NCBI GenBank assembly: GCA_035570235.1
Contig: DATMML010000086.1
Location: forward strand, 1-64,000
Length of the DNA: 64,000 nucleotides
DNA from: Vicinamibacteria bacterium
GTDB lineage: Bacteria; Acidobacteriota; Vicinamibacteria; Fen-336
Reading direction: 5' to 3'
A program made the position numbers and the translations under genes. The notes below the pieces were generated by a model that saw nothing but the letters and a program-made list of their open reading frames with translations, made no database searches and was not told where the DNA came from. Shown one piece after another: positions 17,207 to 30,601 of this stretch. Within the stretch, counting starts at the first letter, position 1. Each line of letters opens with the position of its first letter.

Positions 17207-18382
17207 TCAACGTCGACCGACAAGCCGCCAGAACTGAGCCTCGTTGAGGAGGGTTATACGGAATCCCTTCTCGCGCAATCGCTTAATTTCCATCAGCTTA
17301 AGGCCTGCGTCCCGCCCGGCAGCCTGCTGCGGATTGGGCCGCCCGCGTACGACCACCGTCGTCCGCGCCGAGGGTCCCCGATGGACGATGGCCCCCGCGC
17401 GCCGGGCCGCGCGGACGGCGTCGCGACGGCGCTTGCTTAGGATGCCCGTAAAGGTGAGATGCACTCCCTTGAGCGTGCGCCGCACGCCGACCCTCAAGGG
17501 AGCGGGGCGGCTGCGGAGGGCCTCGATCAACTCGTCGGCGCTCTCGTAGCGCTTCCGCCGCTCGCCGATGCAGCGGTAGACGATCTCCTTCAGTTGATCG
17601 CTGCAGGGGAGAAGCCGGATTTCGTGGGTGCGTATTCGCACCCGGGCGTTCCCCTTCAACAGCATGCCCAGGAGCTGCCCCACCTGGTACACGTCATCGC
17701 GCGCCTGCCACATGGGAGCGGCCCCAGCAAGAATTTCGCTCGGGGCCGTCAGCGGGTTCATGGTGCCGGCCGTGATCCCTCGGCGGTCGCTCTGCTGGCG
17801 GACGATCCCGAAGTCCCCGAGCTTCAGGCACCGGGCGTCGCAGACGAACACGTTCAGCGGTGTGAGGTCTCGGTGGAGCATCTGCCCCCGGTGCAGCTTT
17901 CCAAGCACCTGTAGGATGCCGGCAATCTCACGGCGCGCGGTGGATTCCGGCCACCCCTTGCCCGTGCGGTCCAGAAAAGCCCTCAGGTCGCCCTGCTGCG
18001 CGTACTCCAGGGCGAGGCAGTACAGGACCTGGCCGTCCGGGCGTATCAGCGGAAAGGTATCGAAGACGCGGATGGCCCGTGGATGTCCATCCAGCAACTG
18101 CCCGAAGTACGCCTCGCGCAGCCATCCGTCTATGCGTCGACTGATCTTGACGCAGACGATGGCGGGAACTGCCGATGAGCGCCCCAGCCGCTTGCCCAGA
18201 TAGACTTGGCCGAACCCCCCCTCGCCGAGCAGGCGTTCGATGCGGTACCGCAGTTGCGTCTCCGGGCTGGTGATGACCTGCGGGGGTGCCACCAGATACC
18301 GCTCCTGTCCCAGAGGGCCGCGGGCGGGCCTCGTGCGGGTGGTGGCGGTTGGGTGGTTCAGTTGATCAGTGCGATCCGGCAT
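17207..18382 (-). CDS. Ser/Thr protein kinase with C-terminal BRCT-like domain
   Basis: A 391-residue cytoplasmic protein with two domains. Residues ~48-290 are a Hanks-type kinase: glycine loop GEGGFG at 53-58, ATP lysine K79 in VCVKI, catalytic HRD at 170-172 followed by the usual asparagine, DFG at 190-192 and APSE at 213-216, so it should be active. Residues ~303-390 match a BRCT fold: LKGVHLTFTG at the start, then the gly-containing ARRAGA turn, a TTVVVRG strand, a KRLREKGFRI helix and a closing EAQFWRLVG. BRCT domains bind phosphopeptides or DNA ends, so the fusion suggests a DNA-linked signalling role. No transmembrane segment; single-gene unit. Confidence 0.88.
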   Translation of the reverse strand: MPDRTDQLNHPTATTRTRPARGPLGQERYLVAPPQVITSPETQLRYRIERLLGEGGFGQVYLGKRLGRSSAVPAIVCVKISRRIDGWLREAYFGQLLDGHPRAIRVFDTFPLIRPDGQVLYCLALEYAQQGDLRAFLDRTGKGWPESTARREIAGILQVLGKLHRGQMLHRDLTPLNVFVCDARCLKLGDFGIVRQQSDRRGITAGTMNPLTAPSEILAGAAPMWQARDDVYQVGQLLGMLLKGNARVRIRTHEIRLLPCSDQLKEIVYRCIGERRKRYESADELIEALRSRPAPLRVGVRRTLKGVHLTFTGILSKRRRDAVRAARRAGAIVHRGPSARTTVVVRGRPNPQQAAGRDAGLKLMEIKRLREKGFRITLLNEAQFWRLVGRR

Positions 18383-18606
18383 CGCGGTTGGAGCGGAGGC
18401 CAGCAGGCCCAGCTCTCTCTTGTGTCAGGAGGTTTGACCCGCTCGGGCCGACCCGATCCCCGAGACCAGGAGCGGGGGCTGGGCCTCAAGCCAAGCCACC
18501 TCCACCACCTCAGTCAGTCCCGGCCAGCGCCAAGCCGCGGCCGCGAAGGGAGCTGGGCTCCCCGTGAGAGCGATCTCACTTTGCTTTTCGAACGCTCCCT
18601 CTCCCG

Positions 18607-21825
<3,219 letters not shown>

Positions 21826-22175
21826 GGCCTTCCTTTCATGTGTCGATTTGGGAAGCGACCGGGTAGAGAGTATACGGCAATGAACCCCGGTTTTGAGGGC
21901 GGGCTCCTCCGGCCCACCATCCAGCTTCTTGAATCAGCCGTGGCTCTTGGGTCTTGGCTGCCGCTTTGCCCACGCGTCCGGCCAAGGGGAACGCCCGTCA
22001 CCGACCACAAAGGAGGCGGCGCCACTCTGATCCGAACGCGGAACCCCCCGTCTGTGAGCGACATGCGGCCAGGCTAACGAAGGATCCTCTCGGAACCTCG
22101 GCACCACTCGTAGTCAGCGAGGACGGGTTCTCCTAATGGCCGCGCGTCGGATCAGACAAGCGAGCTCAGCTCAGG
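21826..22175. other. Intergenic stretch, nothing recognised
   Basis: About 350 bases between two minus-strand genes. It should include the promoter of the BNR-repeat gene (start at 21825) and the 3' end of the upstream transcript. I see no RNA gene, terminator with a T-run or credible small gene. Confidence 0.45.
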
Positions 22176-25100
22176 TCAAGGGGCTTCATAGGATCCAATG
22201 TCGCAATGAGGGCCCTGGGGGCGCGTGACGCCGCGCTGGTCCGTCGCCGGGCAGGCCGCGTCGTCCCCGGCGTCGATCGCGGGGCTGCCCGGGAGCAGAG
22301 CGTGGGTCAGGGTCGGGCCCCCGTTGTTGGCCAAGGGGCCGATCTTGGCATCACTGATGATGAGGTCGCTCGACAAGGGGCTGCAGCTGCCGTCCTGAAC
22401 CAGGTTATGGCCACCCGAGGTCAGCTGGACGGTCCCCGCCGCGTGCTGCTCACAGGCGTACCACTGGTTGCCACTGATGATCGTATTCGTTAGTTTCAGG
22501 CTGGGTACCGCGGCGTTGAAGGATCCGATGAAGATTGTCGACGGGGCGAAGCTCGGCCCGATGTTGTTGGCGATGGTGGAGCTCGCAATCTCCATCGCCC
22601 CGTCGGTATGGAAGATTGCCCCCCCGTGCCAGCCGGTTGACGTATTGCCGCTGAAGGTGCTGTTGATGATCTGGACGCTGCCCAGCGAGCGGAAACCGCC
22701 CCCCACATCGTTGGACACATTGCCGCTAATTGTGCTCCGCACGATGGTGGTGGTCGTGTTGAAGAACGAGAAGAGGCCGCCGCCGTCCCAGCGGGCTTGA
22801 TTGTTCGCCACGGTGCTGTCGATCAGGTTGAGGGTCGCCCCATCTCCGCTGTAAATGCCGCCGCCACCCTGCCAAAACATTCCGGCGTTCGTGGCCATCG
22901 TGTTCCCGGTAACCACGACATGGTCCAGGGTCAGGGAGCCGTTGTTGAGAATGCCCCCCGCGAGTTGCCAGCCGTAGCCGTCGGCAACGGTCAGATTGTG
23001 CAGCGTCGCGCTCGTGCCCGAATTGACGATGAACACTCGATCGGTGTGGTTCCCACTAATGCTGAGACCGGAGGCCGCCGAGCCGTCGATGGTCACGTTC
23101 TTAGCGAGGGTCAGCGGGCCGGAGAGCAGCGTGATCGTCTGCCCCGCGAGCGCGGGGGAGAAGTGGATGGTGCCATCGACGGCCAGGCTGCCCAGCGCCT
23201 TTCGCAACGATCCTGCGCCGCCGTCGGCCGTGTTCGTGACGGTCAGATCATGCGGAGCGTTCAGGCGAATCTGGTCCACGAGCACCGGATGATCCATGTC
23301 CTCGGGGACCCGGAAGCCCATGGATTGCACGGCGGAGAGGTCCAGCACTTGCGCTTGCCCTGGCCCTTCTTGCGCCCCCTCCCCCTCGCCCTCTTGTTGC
23401 CCCTCCCCACCCCAGTCTCCCTCTTCATTCGAGCTCCCGAACGCCGAAAACGGAATGCTGATCCGCTTCCAGCCTGAGAAATCGTCGCGGAACGAGGCGT
23501 CGAAGGTGGCCAGCCTGGGTTCGGCTTGGTAGAGGCGCACATAGTCAACCGACATGGTCTGAGGGAAGGTGGCGTCCGGCCCCACCGGCCCGCCAAAGTT
23601 GCCCCCGACCGCCACGTTCATCAGCACGTAGAAAGGATGGTTGAAGACCCATTGCTTACCCTGCAGGAATGCATCGGTCGGGGTGGCGGTGAAGTACGGG
23701 GCGCCGTCGACGGACCAGACGACCTTATCCGGCTGCCAATCGACGGCAAAGACGTGGTAGTCGTCTGCAACCGGCACGCCCAGGTCGAGGGTCTTGCCGT
23801 AGCTCTGCCCGCCCGAGTATCCCGGACCGTGCAGGGTCCCGAACACCTGCGTGGGCAGGCGGCCGACGTTTTCCATGATGTCAATCTCGCCGCTCTGTGG
23901 CCAGCCGACCTGGTCGATATTCGTGCCGAGCATCCAGAATGCCGGCCACAAGCCAGAGCCCTTCGGCACCCTGATGCGCGCTTCGAGACGGCCATAGGCT
24001 GCTTCAAAACGGTCCTTGGTCAACAATCGGGCCGAGGTGTACAGGCACGGTCCGTAGTAGCACATAAGGGAGCCGTCGGCTTTGTTGATCGTGATCTGCA
24101 GGTGGCCCTCGCCATCGGTGGCGACATTGTTCGCGCCGCCGGTGTAGTACTCCAACTCACTGTTGCCCCAGCCGGGAATGCCGTTGACGGTGCCGTCGCC
24201 AACCTCCTGGCCCCATCGCCTGGGGTTGACGGGAGTCCCCAATTCGTCATTGAACTCGTCATGCCAGACGAGCTTCAGCTCCGGCGACTCGTCGCTGGTC
24301 GTGCGGTTGGTGAGCTTGACCTTGACCTCTCGATGGCTGCTCCGACCGTAGAACCAGAAGCTGAGTCCGTCCTTGTCGCTCCAGTCCTGCCCAATCGGGA
24401 AGGCTCGCTTGAACTCGTATCCGCCATCGCCGTGCTTCCGCTTGGCCTCGAGCACGTGCTCATAGGCACCCTGACCGGGCAGGGCCAGGGGGTCGCCGGC
24501 CGCAATTTCCGGGTTGGACAGGACCGCCTTCTTGTCCGCCCGCCAGAAATAGGGGTAGGTCTCGAAGTCGTCGAGCAGGTTGGGGTCAAAGGTCTCATCT
24601 TCCTGGACGGCGAGCCTGGTAATGGCGGGCACGCCCAGAGTGAGGCCGCTCGTCGGATTCGAGAGTTCCACGAGGGCGCCGCGTACACCCTTGAACTTCT
24701 GATTGTCGATTGTCTGTACCGTGAAGGACTGTTGCGTGCTGTTGGGTGGGAAGGTCAGGGATCCCTTGACCGGCGTGTAGTCGCGGTTTGGAATCGCGGA
24801 ACCGATAGTGGTGGCGTAGTCAACCGTCACCGAGCTGTTGGAGGGCTTGCTGAGCTTCGCCGTGATTGTGGCCGTCGCCCCTTCGGTGACGTCGTAGTCG
24901 ATGGCGGTGAATCCGACCGTGAGCGGGCGAACCGGCGCGACACCGTAGAGCATGACGTTGTCCACGTAGTAAGTCTGTGGACCCGCGGTCGTGACCGCAC
25001 CCAGGGCCCAGCCATGAACCTCGGTCAGTCCAAAACCGTCATTGGGGGCGCCGTTGCCAATTTCCTTGCGATGCATGGAGGCGAAGGGAATCTTGATCTG

Positions 25101-25619
25101 CTGCCAACCGCTGAAGCTATCGGGAACGTCGATCGACCAGCGCTCGGCATCATCCTTCGTTGAACCGGGGTTGCGGTTGTCGAGCACGTCAACGAAGAGA
25201 GTCGTTCCGCTGTTGTTGCCGTACAACCAGAAGGAAATCCCCTCGTAGGCGCTCCAGTCTTGACTGACCCATGTGTTGACGGCGGCGTTCTCGAATGCGT
25301 GGACGACGCCTGCGTAGGAGACGACGTTCACGTCCAGTTTGAGCACATGGTTGGGAACGCCGGCGCCGGGGACAGGTGCGGGGGGCGCGGCTGTGGTTGA
25401 GATCGCTACCGTGGTTCCTGCGTTTCCATCATTGAAGGTATAGAACCCGATGGGGAGGTTGTTGGCGTCTCTCCCGGCCGGGAGCCCGTTTTCAAAATCG
25501 TCCACCACAGGGAGGCTGGCCGCCAGGGCGGGACCGACAGCGGCCGACGGGTAAACCAATAAGCCTATGAGGAAACGCAGGGCGAGGGTCACCTTGAGGC
25601 CCGAAGTGTTGGTTTTCAC
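22176..25619 (-). CDS. Secreted GH16 glucanase-like enzyme, catalytic domain nested in a carbohydrate-binding domain, with C-terminal beta-helix
   Basis: An 1147-residue exported protein started at GTG with GGAGAAG six bases upstream. A signal peptide (1-34) precedes a carbohydrate-binding domain (about 38-226), a Calx-beta domain (232-340), and a second similar binding domain starting near 348. GH16 begins at ~447 ([11 protein letters not shown]) and ends at ~698, with the catalytic pair E578 and E583 in GEIDIME. The second half of the binding domain then resumes at ~703-786, interrupted by an acidic Gly/Glu/Gln linker. Residues ~790-1147 are a right-handed beta-helix with a choice-of-anchor-like end. 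GH16 enzymes cut beta-1,3/1,4-glucans, agarose or carrageenan; substrate unknown here. Confidence 0.88.
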   Translation of the reverse strand: MKTNTSGLKVTLALRFLIGLLVYPSAAVGPALAASLPVVDDFENGLPAGRDANNLPIGFYTFNDGNAGTTVAISTTAAPPAPVPGAGVPNHVLKLDVNVVSYAGVVHAFENAAVNTWVSQDWSAYEGISFWLYGNNSGTTLFVDVLDNRNPGSTKDDAERWSIDVPDSFSGWQQIKIPFASMHRKEIGNGAPNDGFGLTEVHGWALGAVTTAGPQTYYVDNVMLYGVAPVRPLTVGFTAIDYDVTEGATATITAKLSKPSNSSVTVDYATTIGSAIPNRDYTPVKGSLTFPPNSTQQSFTVQTIDNQKFKGVRGALVELSNPTSGLTLGVPAITRLAVQEDETFDPNLLDDFETYPYFWRADKKAVLSNPEIAAGDPLALPGQGAYEHVLEAKRKHGDGGYEFKRAFPIGQDWSDKDGLSFWFYGRSSHREVKVKLTNRTTSDESPELKLVWHDEFNDELGTPVNPRRWGQEVGDGTVNGIPGWGNSELEYYTGGANNVATDGEGHLQITINKADGSLMCYYGPCLYTSARLLTKDRFEAAYGRLEARIRVPKGSGLWPAFWMLGTNIDQVGWPQSGEIDIMENVGRLPTQVFGTLHGPGYSGGQSYGKTLDLGVPVADDYHVFAVDWQPDKVVWSVDGAPYFTATPTDAFLQGKQWVFNHPFYVLMNVAVGGNFGGPVGPDATFPQTMSVDYVRLYQAEPRLATFDASFRDDFSGWKRISIPFSAFGSSNEEGDWGGEGQQEGEGEGAQEGPGQAQVLDLSAVQSMGFRVPEDMDHPVLVDQIRLNAPHDLTVTNTADGGAGSLRKALGSLAVDGTIHFSPALAGQTITLLSGPLTLAKNVTIDGSAASGLSISGNHTDRVFIVNSGTSATLHNLTVADGYGWQLAGGILNNGSLTLDHVVVTGNTMATNAGMFWQGGGGIYSGDGATLNLIDSTVANNQARWDGGGLFSFFNTTTTIVRSTISGNVSNDVGGGFRSLGSVQIINSTFSGNTSTGWHGGAIFHTDGAMEIASSTIANNIGPSFAPSTIFIGSFNAAVPSLKLTNTIISGNQWYACEQHAAGTVQLTSGGHNLVQDGSCSPLSSDLIISDAKIGPLANNGGPTLTHALLPGSPAIDAGDDAACPATDQRGVTRPQGPHCDIGSYEAP

Positions 25620-26095
25620 TGATCTTCTCCCTGTGCAATTGGCAAATGCAGATTCCTACAACACTATCTCTTGGCAATCAGCAAGTTGCGGCGGGTCGTT
25701 GGGGAGAGCACGAACACTCGAGCGAACTCAAAGGGGAGAAGTCTCGGCCTTGACTCCAACCCTCCGCCAGCCATGCGGTCTGGACCCCGTCGAACCGTCG
25801 CCGTGGCTTGCCGACTTTGGAGGGATAGAACTACCTCCTTTCTAGGCTGGCGGTCAAGGGTGGAAATTGCGCACGACTCGGGGCGGCAGGCAGGGTCGGA
25901 TAGTTGGCCGCCCTCTACAACCGACCGTCCGTGAGACAACTCTGCGATCCACCTGACGGTAAGTGGATCTCTTGCCAGGGCTTACTGACACTGAGCAGAC
26001 GTCGAACCCCGGGGAGCACGAAGTGGAGGGTCTCGCTGGGGTCCTTGCCTCACGCCTGAAAACAGTTCATCGGCTCACCTGCGCATGGATGCGGC
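25620..26095. other. Intergenic stretch upstream of the GH16 gene
   Basis: About 475 bases without a credible gene. The open frames present (for example 25664-25939) have no ribosome binding site and a composition like shadow frames. The part next to 25619 carries the ribosome binding site and should contain the GH16 promoter; I could not identify a convincing -35/-10 pair. Confidence 0.5.
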
Positions 26096-27025
26096 TTACT
26101 CTAGATCGCGTAGGGAGCGACGGGCGGCATCCCGCGCCGCCTCAGCTTGCTCAAGGGCGGCTGCTTTCCGCTCCGCTTCCTCACGCGCGGCCGCCGCGTC
26201 GGCAGCGGTAATCCCTACCCGTTCTTGGGCACGATTGAAGCGGCGGGTGACCTCGTCCAGCTCATCGCGTGCCCCCTGCGCCCGCTTCTCGGCGACCGAC
26301 CGGGCGCCGGCCGCCTCGCGGGCTTCCCGTCGTGCGCGCTCGAGCCGCCTTTCTGCCTCGGCCGACTCGGCACGGGCATGCTCCAAGGGCTCTATTCGAG
26401 TCTCGTTCGTTCGTTCGGCCGCCCGTGAAAGGTTCGTTCGGGAGGCGCTGTCGGCCTCCGCGGGGGCCTGGACCGACGGGCCAGGATCGGGCCTCAGCCC
26501 GGAAGGGGGATCGTGCGCCAATTGCGTGATCGCCTCGAACCCCGGCGGCTCGAGGTCACGGATCAGGCGGCCCGGATGGGCGCGAACACCGTCGGTATGG
26601 GTCGACTCCGCGGCGAGCGCTTCAAAGGTGCCCGACACTCGCCGCAGGGTGTCCTGACTCGCTCCGTGGCCCGCGGTGACGAGAAGAGACTTCGCACGCT
26701 CCATAAGCGCAGCCTGGGCTTCGCGACGCTCCTTCATCGCCTCGCGCAGTGCCATGCCCGTGGCTCCCTCGGCTTGAGCGCTCTGAAGGCGTCGCGTGGA
26801 CGCCGTCAGCGCATCGAACTCGGGCCGTGCCCTCCAGTAGGCAAGGTTTGCGGCCCACGCGGTGACGTTGGGTCGACCGAGTTCCCGCACGCGAGCCGCA
26901 TTGTCCTTGTCTCCCCCCGCTTTCAACTTGGCCGCGAGAGCGTTCCGGGCCGCTATGAACTCGGCGAGGGAGAGCTGATAGAGCCGGTCTATCTCAGTCT
27001 CGACGTCGACACTAGGGGTGGCCAT
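26096..27025 (-). CDS. Hypothetical coiled-coil protein
   Basis: A 309-residue protein. The N-terminal ~120 residues contain IDRLYQLSLAEFIAARNALA and a conserved-looking RPNVTAWAANLAYW segment, a pattern I associate with a hypothetical family found in actinobacteria and acidobacteria. The C-terminal ~110 residues are a highly charged Glu/Arg/Ala coiled coil. There is no signal peptide or membrane segment. I start it at the ATG at 27025 (MATPSVD); an ATG three codons upstream has a worse spacing. Function unknown; the coil suggests a structural or scaffold-like role. Confidence 0.68.
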   Translation of the reverse strand: MATPSVDVETEIDRLYQLSLAEFIAARNALAAKLKAGGDKDNAARVRELGRPNVTAWAANLAYWRARPEFDALTASTRRLQSAQAEGATGMALREAMKERREAQAALMERAKSLLVTAGHGASQDTLRRVSGTFEALAAESTHTDGVRAHPGRLIRDLEPPGFEAITQLAHDPPSGLRPDPGPSVQAPAEADSASRTNLSRAAERTNETRIEPLEHARAESAEAERRLERARREAREAAGARSVAEKRAQGARDELDEVTRRFNRAQERVGITAADAAAAREEAERKAAALEQAEAARDAARRSLRDLE

Positions 27026-27232
27026 CCGCCCCATCCTAGTCGACTAGCCACAGGATCGAGAGGGTTCGTCGGAGTTTGGCTCCCCTGGGACGGCGAGTGC
27101 GGCAAGGTCCAGCGTCTTGGGCCAAAAGGCGTCACGGACCTGGGAGGGAGACACCGAACGCCGGGGTCAAGGGCTACAAACGCGAGTGCTGGTTTGGGAC
27201 TCTCGGAGGCTCGGGGTTACGGGCAGCTGGCG

Positions 27233-27778
27233 TCAGCGCGTCTGGGCAGGCTCTTCCCTGACGCGGGTGTCCGTCGCGACCCAGTTCACTTCCCAAGTCT
27301 TGCCGCCGTCGGCGGAGAACGCCTGCTCGAAGCGGTACGACTCCGGCGTGATGGCGGCAATCACGAAACGAACATAAATGGCCCGGCCGTCCAGCATCTC
27401 CTGGTCGAAAAACTCGCCGCGACCGTTCCTAAAGTCGCCGATCACGGGCTGGCTCAGCGTGCCCGCGCGGATGTTGGAGAAATTGAGGCTCCATTGGTGG
27501 GCGTCGGGATTGTAGAGTCGCAGACTCAGACCCTCAAAATGACCGGCCGGACCGTCGGCTACGAGTTCCGCCAGATTGGCGCGGCCGTTCCAGACGCTGC
27601 GCACCACGGTCGTGCCCTCGTACTCGACCCAGGTCTTGGAACCGGTCAAGGGATGCAGCAGGCGCGACAGGCGCGTCTTCCAGGTGCCGAACTCGAAATC
27701 GAAATCGTGCTGCCCGTCACGGTCAGTCGGGGTGGGGCCGAGCAAGAGAGCGAATGCGAGGACGGAGCCTGTGACCAT
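27233..27778 (-). CDS. Secreted DUF1579-like protein, copy 1
   Basis: A 181-residue protein with a short hydrophobic start (MVTGSVLAFALLLG) that is probably a signal peptide, followed by one beta-rich domain: DGQHDFDFEFGTWK, HPLTGSKTW, RSVWNGRA, LRLYNPDAHQW, GEFFDQE and FSADGGKTWEVNW. These blocks recur almost one for one in the protein encoded at 29924-30532, so the two are paralogues. The pattern resembles DUF1579-type proteins of unknown function. The ATG is preceded by GGAAAGGG. It lies downstream of the M20 peptidase gene with a 23-base gap, so co-transcription is likely. Confidence 0.78.
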   Translation of the reverse strand: MVTGSVLAFALLLGPTPTDRDGQHDFDFEFGTWKTRLSRLLHPLTGSKTWVEYEGTTVVRSVWNGRANLAELVADGPAGHFEGLSLRLYNPDAHQWSLNFSNIRAGTLSQPVIGDFRNGRGEFFDQEMLDGRAIYVRFVIAAITPESYRFEQAFSADGGKTWEVNWVATDTRVREEPAQTR

Positions 27779-27801
27779 GGGTTCCCTTTCCCAGGACGGG
27801 G

Positions 27802-29895
27802 TTAGAAGCTCGCCTGGTAGGTTGCTCGAACGTCGTTGGACGAACGGCGGAAGTCATGCAGAAGCTCGACCCTGAGCGACCCCCCTCCGCACGCCACCTG
27901 GAGCGCGGGCCCAATCCGGTGCTGGGGTGCGGCCCCGGCGGAAACGCCCAGGCTGTAGGCCACTCCAAGGTCCCAGCGCGGCCCCATTCGCCGGAGGAGC
28001 CTCACCGGGTCCAGGTAGAGCTGGCGAACGCCCGAACCTCCCAGGGGTTCGTAGAGCTCGACCGTTCCGGAAAGGGACAGGGAGCCCGTCCTCAGGCTGG
28101 GCACGAAGTAGAGTTGCCCGTATCTCCCATCGGAAGCATCCGCTAAAGCGAGCGCGATACTCACCGCCTGCTCGCGCCAGACGATCCCCGTCAAGGCTCC
28201 ACCGATCCATTCGTGATAGCCGTTGCGCGGGTTTCGCACCAGTCCTGCGAAGGCTCCCCAGGCGCCGAAGGAATAGCCGCCATAGAGCGCCGAGGAGTGT
28301 GCCGTGCTGAGGCGCACGAAAATAAAGTTGCGAGAGTCGAAGGTGAGCCTCGAGGGTTGCGAATCGGCGCCCGCCGGTGGCAGAGCCCGAGGACTTGTGG
28401 CCAAATCCACGAGAGCCTCGATCAGGACGTCCGTTCCACTCAGGAGATCAACCACGCTGATCCGCTCGTCGGCGTCGTGGCCGGGATAGGGCTTGCCGGG
28501 CAGCCACATGCCGAAGGCGATCGCGTGCGGCATCCGCTTGGCATAGGTGCTCCCCCCGGAGATCGCGGGTCTCGCGTCTTCACCCGTCACCCGGTCATAC
28601 GCGGCGAGTAGCCGCCGCACGATCTCGGAGTCCGGGTCGATCGAGAACGGCTCGTCGTCAAAGAAGCCTGACGGCGCGAGATGCGCGTCGTGCGTCGCGT
28701 TGAACTCAGCCACGAGAGACTCGAGGCGCGCGCGGAGGCCCGGACCCGTGAGCGGGGGAGGGCGGCGCAGGTTGATGGTCAGAGCGAGCTTGCCCCCGTC
28801 CGTGCCCTTGATCGTGGCGACGTTGACGGCATATCGTCCCCAGATCGGATCGGCGTCGGTCAGGCCTAGACCGGTGCCGTACAGATCCGCCCCTGCCATC
28901 GCCGCGAAGTCCAGTAAGTCCGCCGCCCCGGAGCGAGCCACCTTTCCGGAGAGGGACCGTGCGAGCAGGAGGAGCGCGTTGGCGCCGCGTTCGAGATTGA
29001 GCCCTGCGTGCGCGGCCCGACCGTGGGCGACCACCGTCACCTGCCGACCATCCACTACCGTCTGGAGGCTGGTGCCCTCCGAGGGCTCCCCCGCCAGGCC
29101 CGCGACCGCTTCCCGAAGCCCTTCGAGCGAGGCCGGTCGCCAGCGGAGGGTTGCCACGGCCCGGCTGGGAACGATGCTCGTGGATATGCCGGCTTCGAGG
29201 GAAGCAATCTCCCACGGCCGCTCCGGGCCGGGCCGAACCGTGAGCGGGGGGTCCGCGGTCACGGTGAGCGCGTTCCAGGCCTTTTCGCCGACCACCACGG
29301 GAAATGCAGAATCGAGCACCAAGGACAGGTCCGGAGCGCGATGCCCCTCGAGGTAGGTCTTCATGTCCTTGTTGCTGCTCTCCTCGTCGCTCCCTACCAG
29401 CAGGCGGATTGTGTGCGTCCGCGGCAGGCCGCTGTCGCGAAGCGACCGCATAGCGAGGAGAGCCTGTACCAGCGGGCCCTTGTCGTCGGCGGATCCCCGC
29501 CCCCAGATGAACCCGTCCTTCTCGATGCCCGCAAACGGGGGGACGCTCCACTCGGCTTCGGAGACCGGCTGGACGTCGCCGTGGACCACGAGGCCCAGCA
29601 CGGGAGCCCCCGGGGGGCCGGGGAGGTCGACTTCCGTCACCGGGCCCGCGTCGTGGACCTCGAACCCGAGCTCGCGGCCGACCCCACCGAGCCATTTCTT
29701 CTGGTCGCCGAACGCGCTCGCGTCACCCTCGACGGTGGGAAAGCGGATTGCTTCGACGAGCAGCGGCACGAGCCGGACCGCATGGTCCCGGTGAAAAATC
29801 CGCCGCACGTCGTCCGCAGACGTCGCTTGCGCGCCTCGGGCCGGCAAGGACGTCACCAAGAGAAGGGCAGTTGTGGAAATGCGCACTGCGATCAT
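27802..29895 (-). CDS. Secreted M20-family metallopeptidase with C-terminal beta-rich (outer-membrane-like) region
   Basis: A 697-residue exported protein: signal peptide (1-24, ending at ARGAQA) and an M20 peptidase domain (about 40-495). Zinc ligands and catalytic acids are visible: H105 and D107 in VVHGDVQP, D137 in GSADDKG, and E171/E172 in GSDEES, with the dimerisation domain inserted at ~245-370. Residues ~520-697 are unusual: alternating hydrophobic strands rich in Gly, Tyr and Ser ending in phenylalanine, like a small outer-membrane beta barrel. M20 enzymes are dipeptidases or carboxypeptidases. It lies between two paralogous small secreted proteins and is probably co-transcribed with them. 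Confidence 0.84.
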   Translation of the reverse strand: MIAVRISTTALLLVTSLPARGAQATSADDVRRIFHRDHAVRLVPLLVEAIRFPTVEGDASAFGDQKKWLGGVGRELGFEVHDAGPVTEVDLPGPPGAPVLGLVVHGDVQPVSEAEWSVPPFAGIEKDGFIWGRGSADDKGPLVQALLAMRSLRDSGLPRTHTIRLLVGSDEESSNKDMKTYLEGHRAPDLSLVLDSAFPVVVGEKAWNALTVTADPPLTVRPGPERPWEIASLEAGISTSIVPSRAVATLRWRPASLEGLREAVAGLAGEPSEGTSLQTVVDGRQVTVVAHGRAAHAGLNLERGANALLLLARSLSGKVARSGAADLLDFAAMAGADLYGTGLGLTDADPIWGRYAVNVATIKGTDGGKLALTINLRRPPPLTGPGLRARLESLVAEFNATHDAHLAPSGFFDDEPFSIDPDSEIVRRLLAAYDRVTGEDARPAISGGSTYAKRMPHAIAFGMWLPGKPYPGHDADERISVVDLLSGTDVLIEALVDLATSPRALPPAGADSQPSRLTFDSRNFIFVRLSTAHSSALYGGYSFGAWGAFAGLVRNPRNGYHEWIGGALTGIVWREQAVSIALALADASDGRYGQLYFVPSLRTGSLSLSGTVELYEPLGGSGVRQLYLDPVRLLRRMGPRWDLGVAYSLGVSAGAAPQHRIGPALQVACGGGSLRVELLHDFRRSSNDVRATYQASF

Positions 29896-29923
29896 CCGCC
29901 CAGTGGCCCTGACCGCTCCCGAG

Positions 29924-30532
29924 TTATTCCTTCACCCGTTCGATGGTGGAGATCCAGTTCGCTTCCCAGGTCTTGCCTCCGTCGTCCGAGAACGATTGCT
30001 CGAACCGAGCCGTGGTGGCCGTGATATCGGACCACACATAACGAACGAAGATCGAGCGGCCCTCGAAGTACTCCTGGTCGTAGAACTCGCCGCGTCCGTT
30101 GTTGAATTCGCCGACCACGGGCGGAAAATCCAGGGTGCCCTTCCTTGCGTTGGCCCAGTAAATATGCCATTGACGCGACTCAGGGTTGTAGAGACGCAAC
30201 GTCAGGCCGTCGATGTGGGTATTGGTCGACGGGCTGTCGACATGGAATTCATCCAGGGTGGCGCGGCCCCCCCACACGCTCCGCGTGATCTGAGTGCCCT
30301 CGAAATCGATCCAGGTGGTGGAGCCGGACAGGGGATGCACGAGACGCTTCAGCTTGGCCTTCCAGGTGCCGACCAGGGGGTCGAAGTCGTGCTGGCCGTC
30401 GCGTTGGGTGCCGCTCGCGTGTGCTCCCGCCTTCGTCGGGGCCCCGGCCGTCTGGGCCGCCAGCCCCGACGGCCCGACTAAGGTCGTGACGGCGACGAGC
30501 CAGCAGACGGCAGCGCTTTCTCTTTTGGGCAT
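29924..30532 (-). CDS. Secreted DUF1579-like protein, copy 2
   Basis: A 202-residue protein and paralogue of the gene at 27233-27778. It starts at the ATG at 30532 (MPKRESAAVCW, AAAGGAAA upstream) with a signal peptide ending near GLAAQTAG, then a Gly/Ala-rich linker and the same single domain: DGQHDFDPLVGTWK, HPLSGSTTW, RSVWGGRA, LRLYNPESRQW, GEFYDQE and FSDDGGKTWEANW. It is followed after about 28 bases by the M20 peptidase gene, so the order on the minus strand is copy 2, peptidase, copy 1. It is divergent from the MocR-type regulator gene, whose putative operator lies in the shared intergenic region. Confidence 0.78.
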   Translation of the reverse strand: MPKRESAAVCWLVAVTTLVGPSGLAAQTAGAPTKAGAHASGTQRDGQHDFDPLVGTWKAKLKRLVHPLSGSTTWIDFEGTQITRSVWGGRATLDEFHVDSPSTNTHIDGLTLRLYNPESRQWHIYWANARKGTLDFPPVVGEFNNGRGEFYDQEYFEGRSIFVRYVWSDITATTARFEQSFSDDGGKTWEANWISTIERVKE

Positions 30533-30601
30533 CGTTTCCTTTCTCCGCGGCCCCCCCGGCTTGAGGTCCGACCGAGCCTGCGCGAGCATACGTCGCGCAT
30601 A

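Noticed and set aside
23526-25163. A 545-residue open frame opposite the GH16 gene
   Set aside because: Composition is that of a reverse shadow; the GH16 reading has catalytic motifs and a signal peptide.
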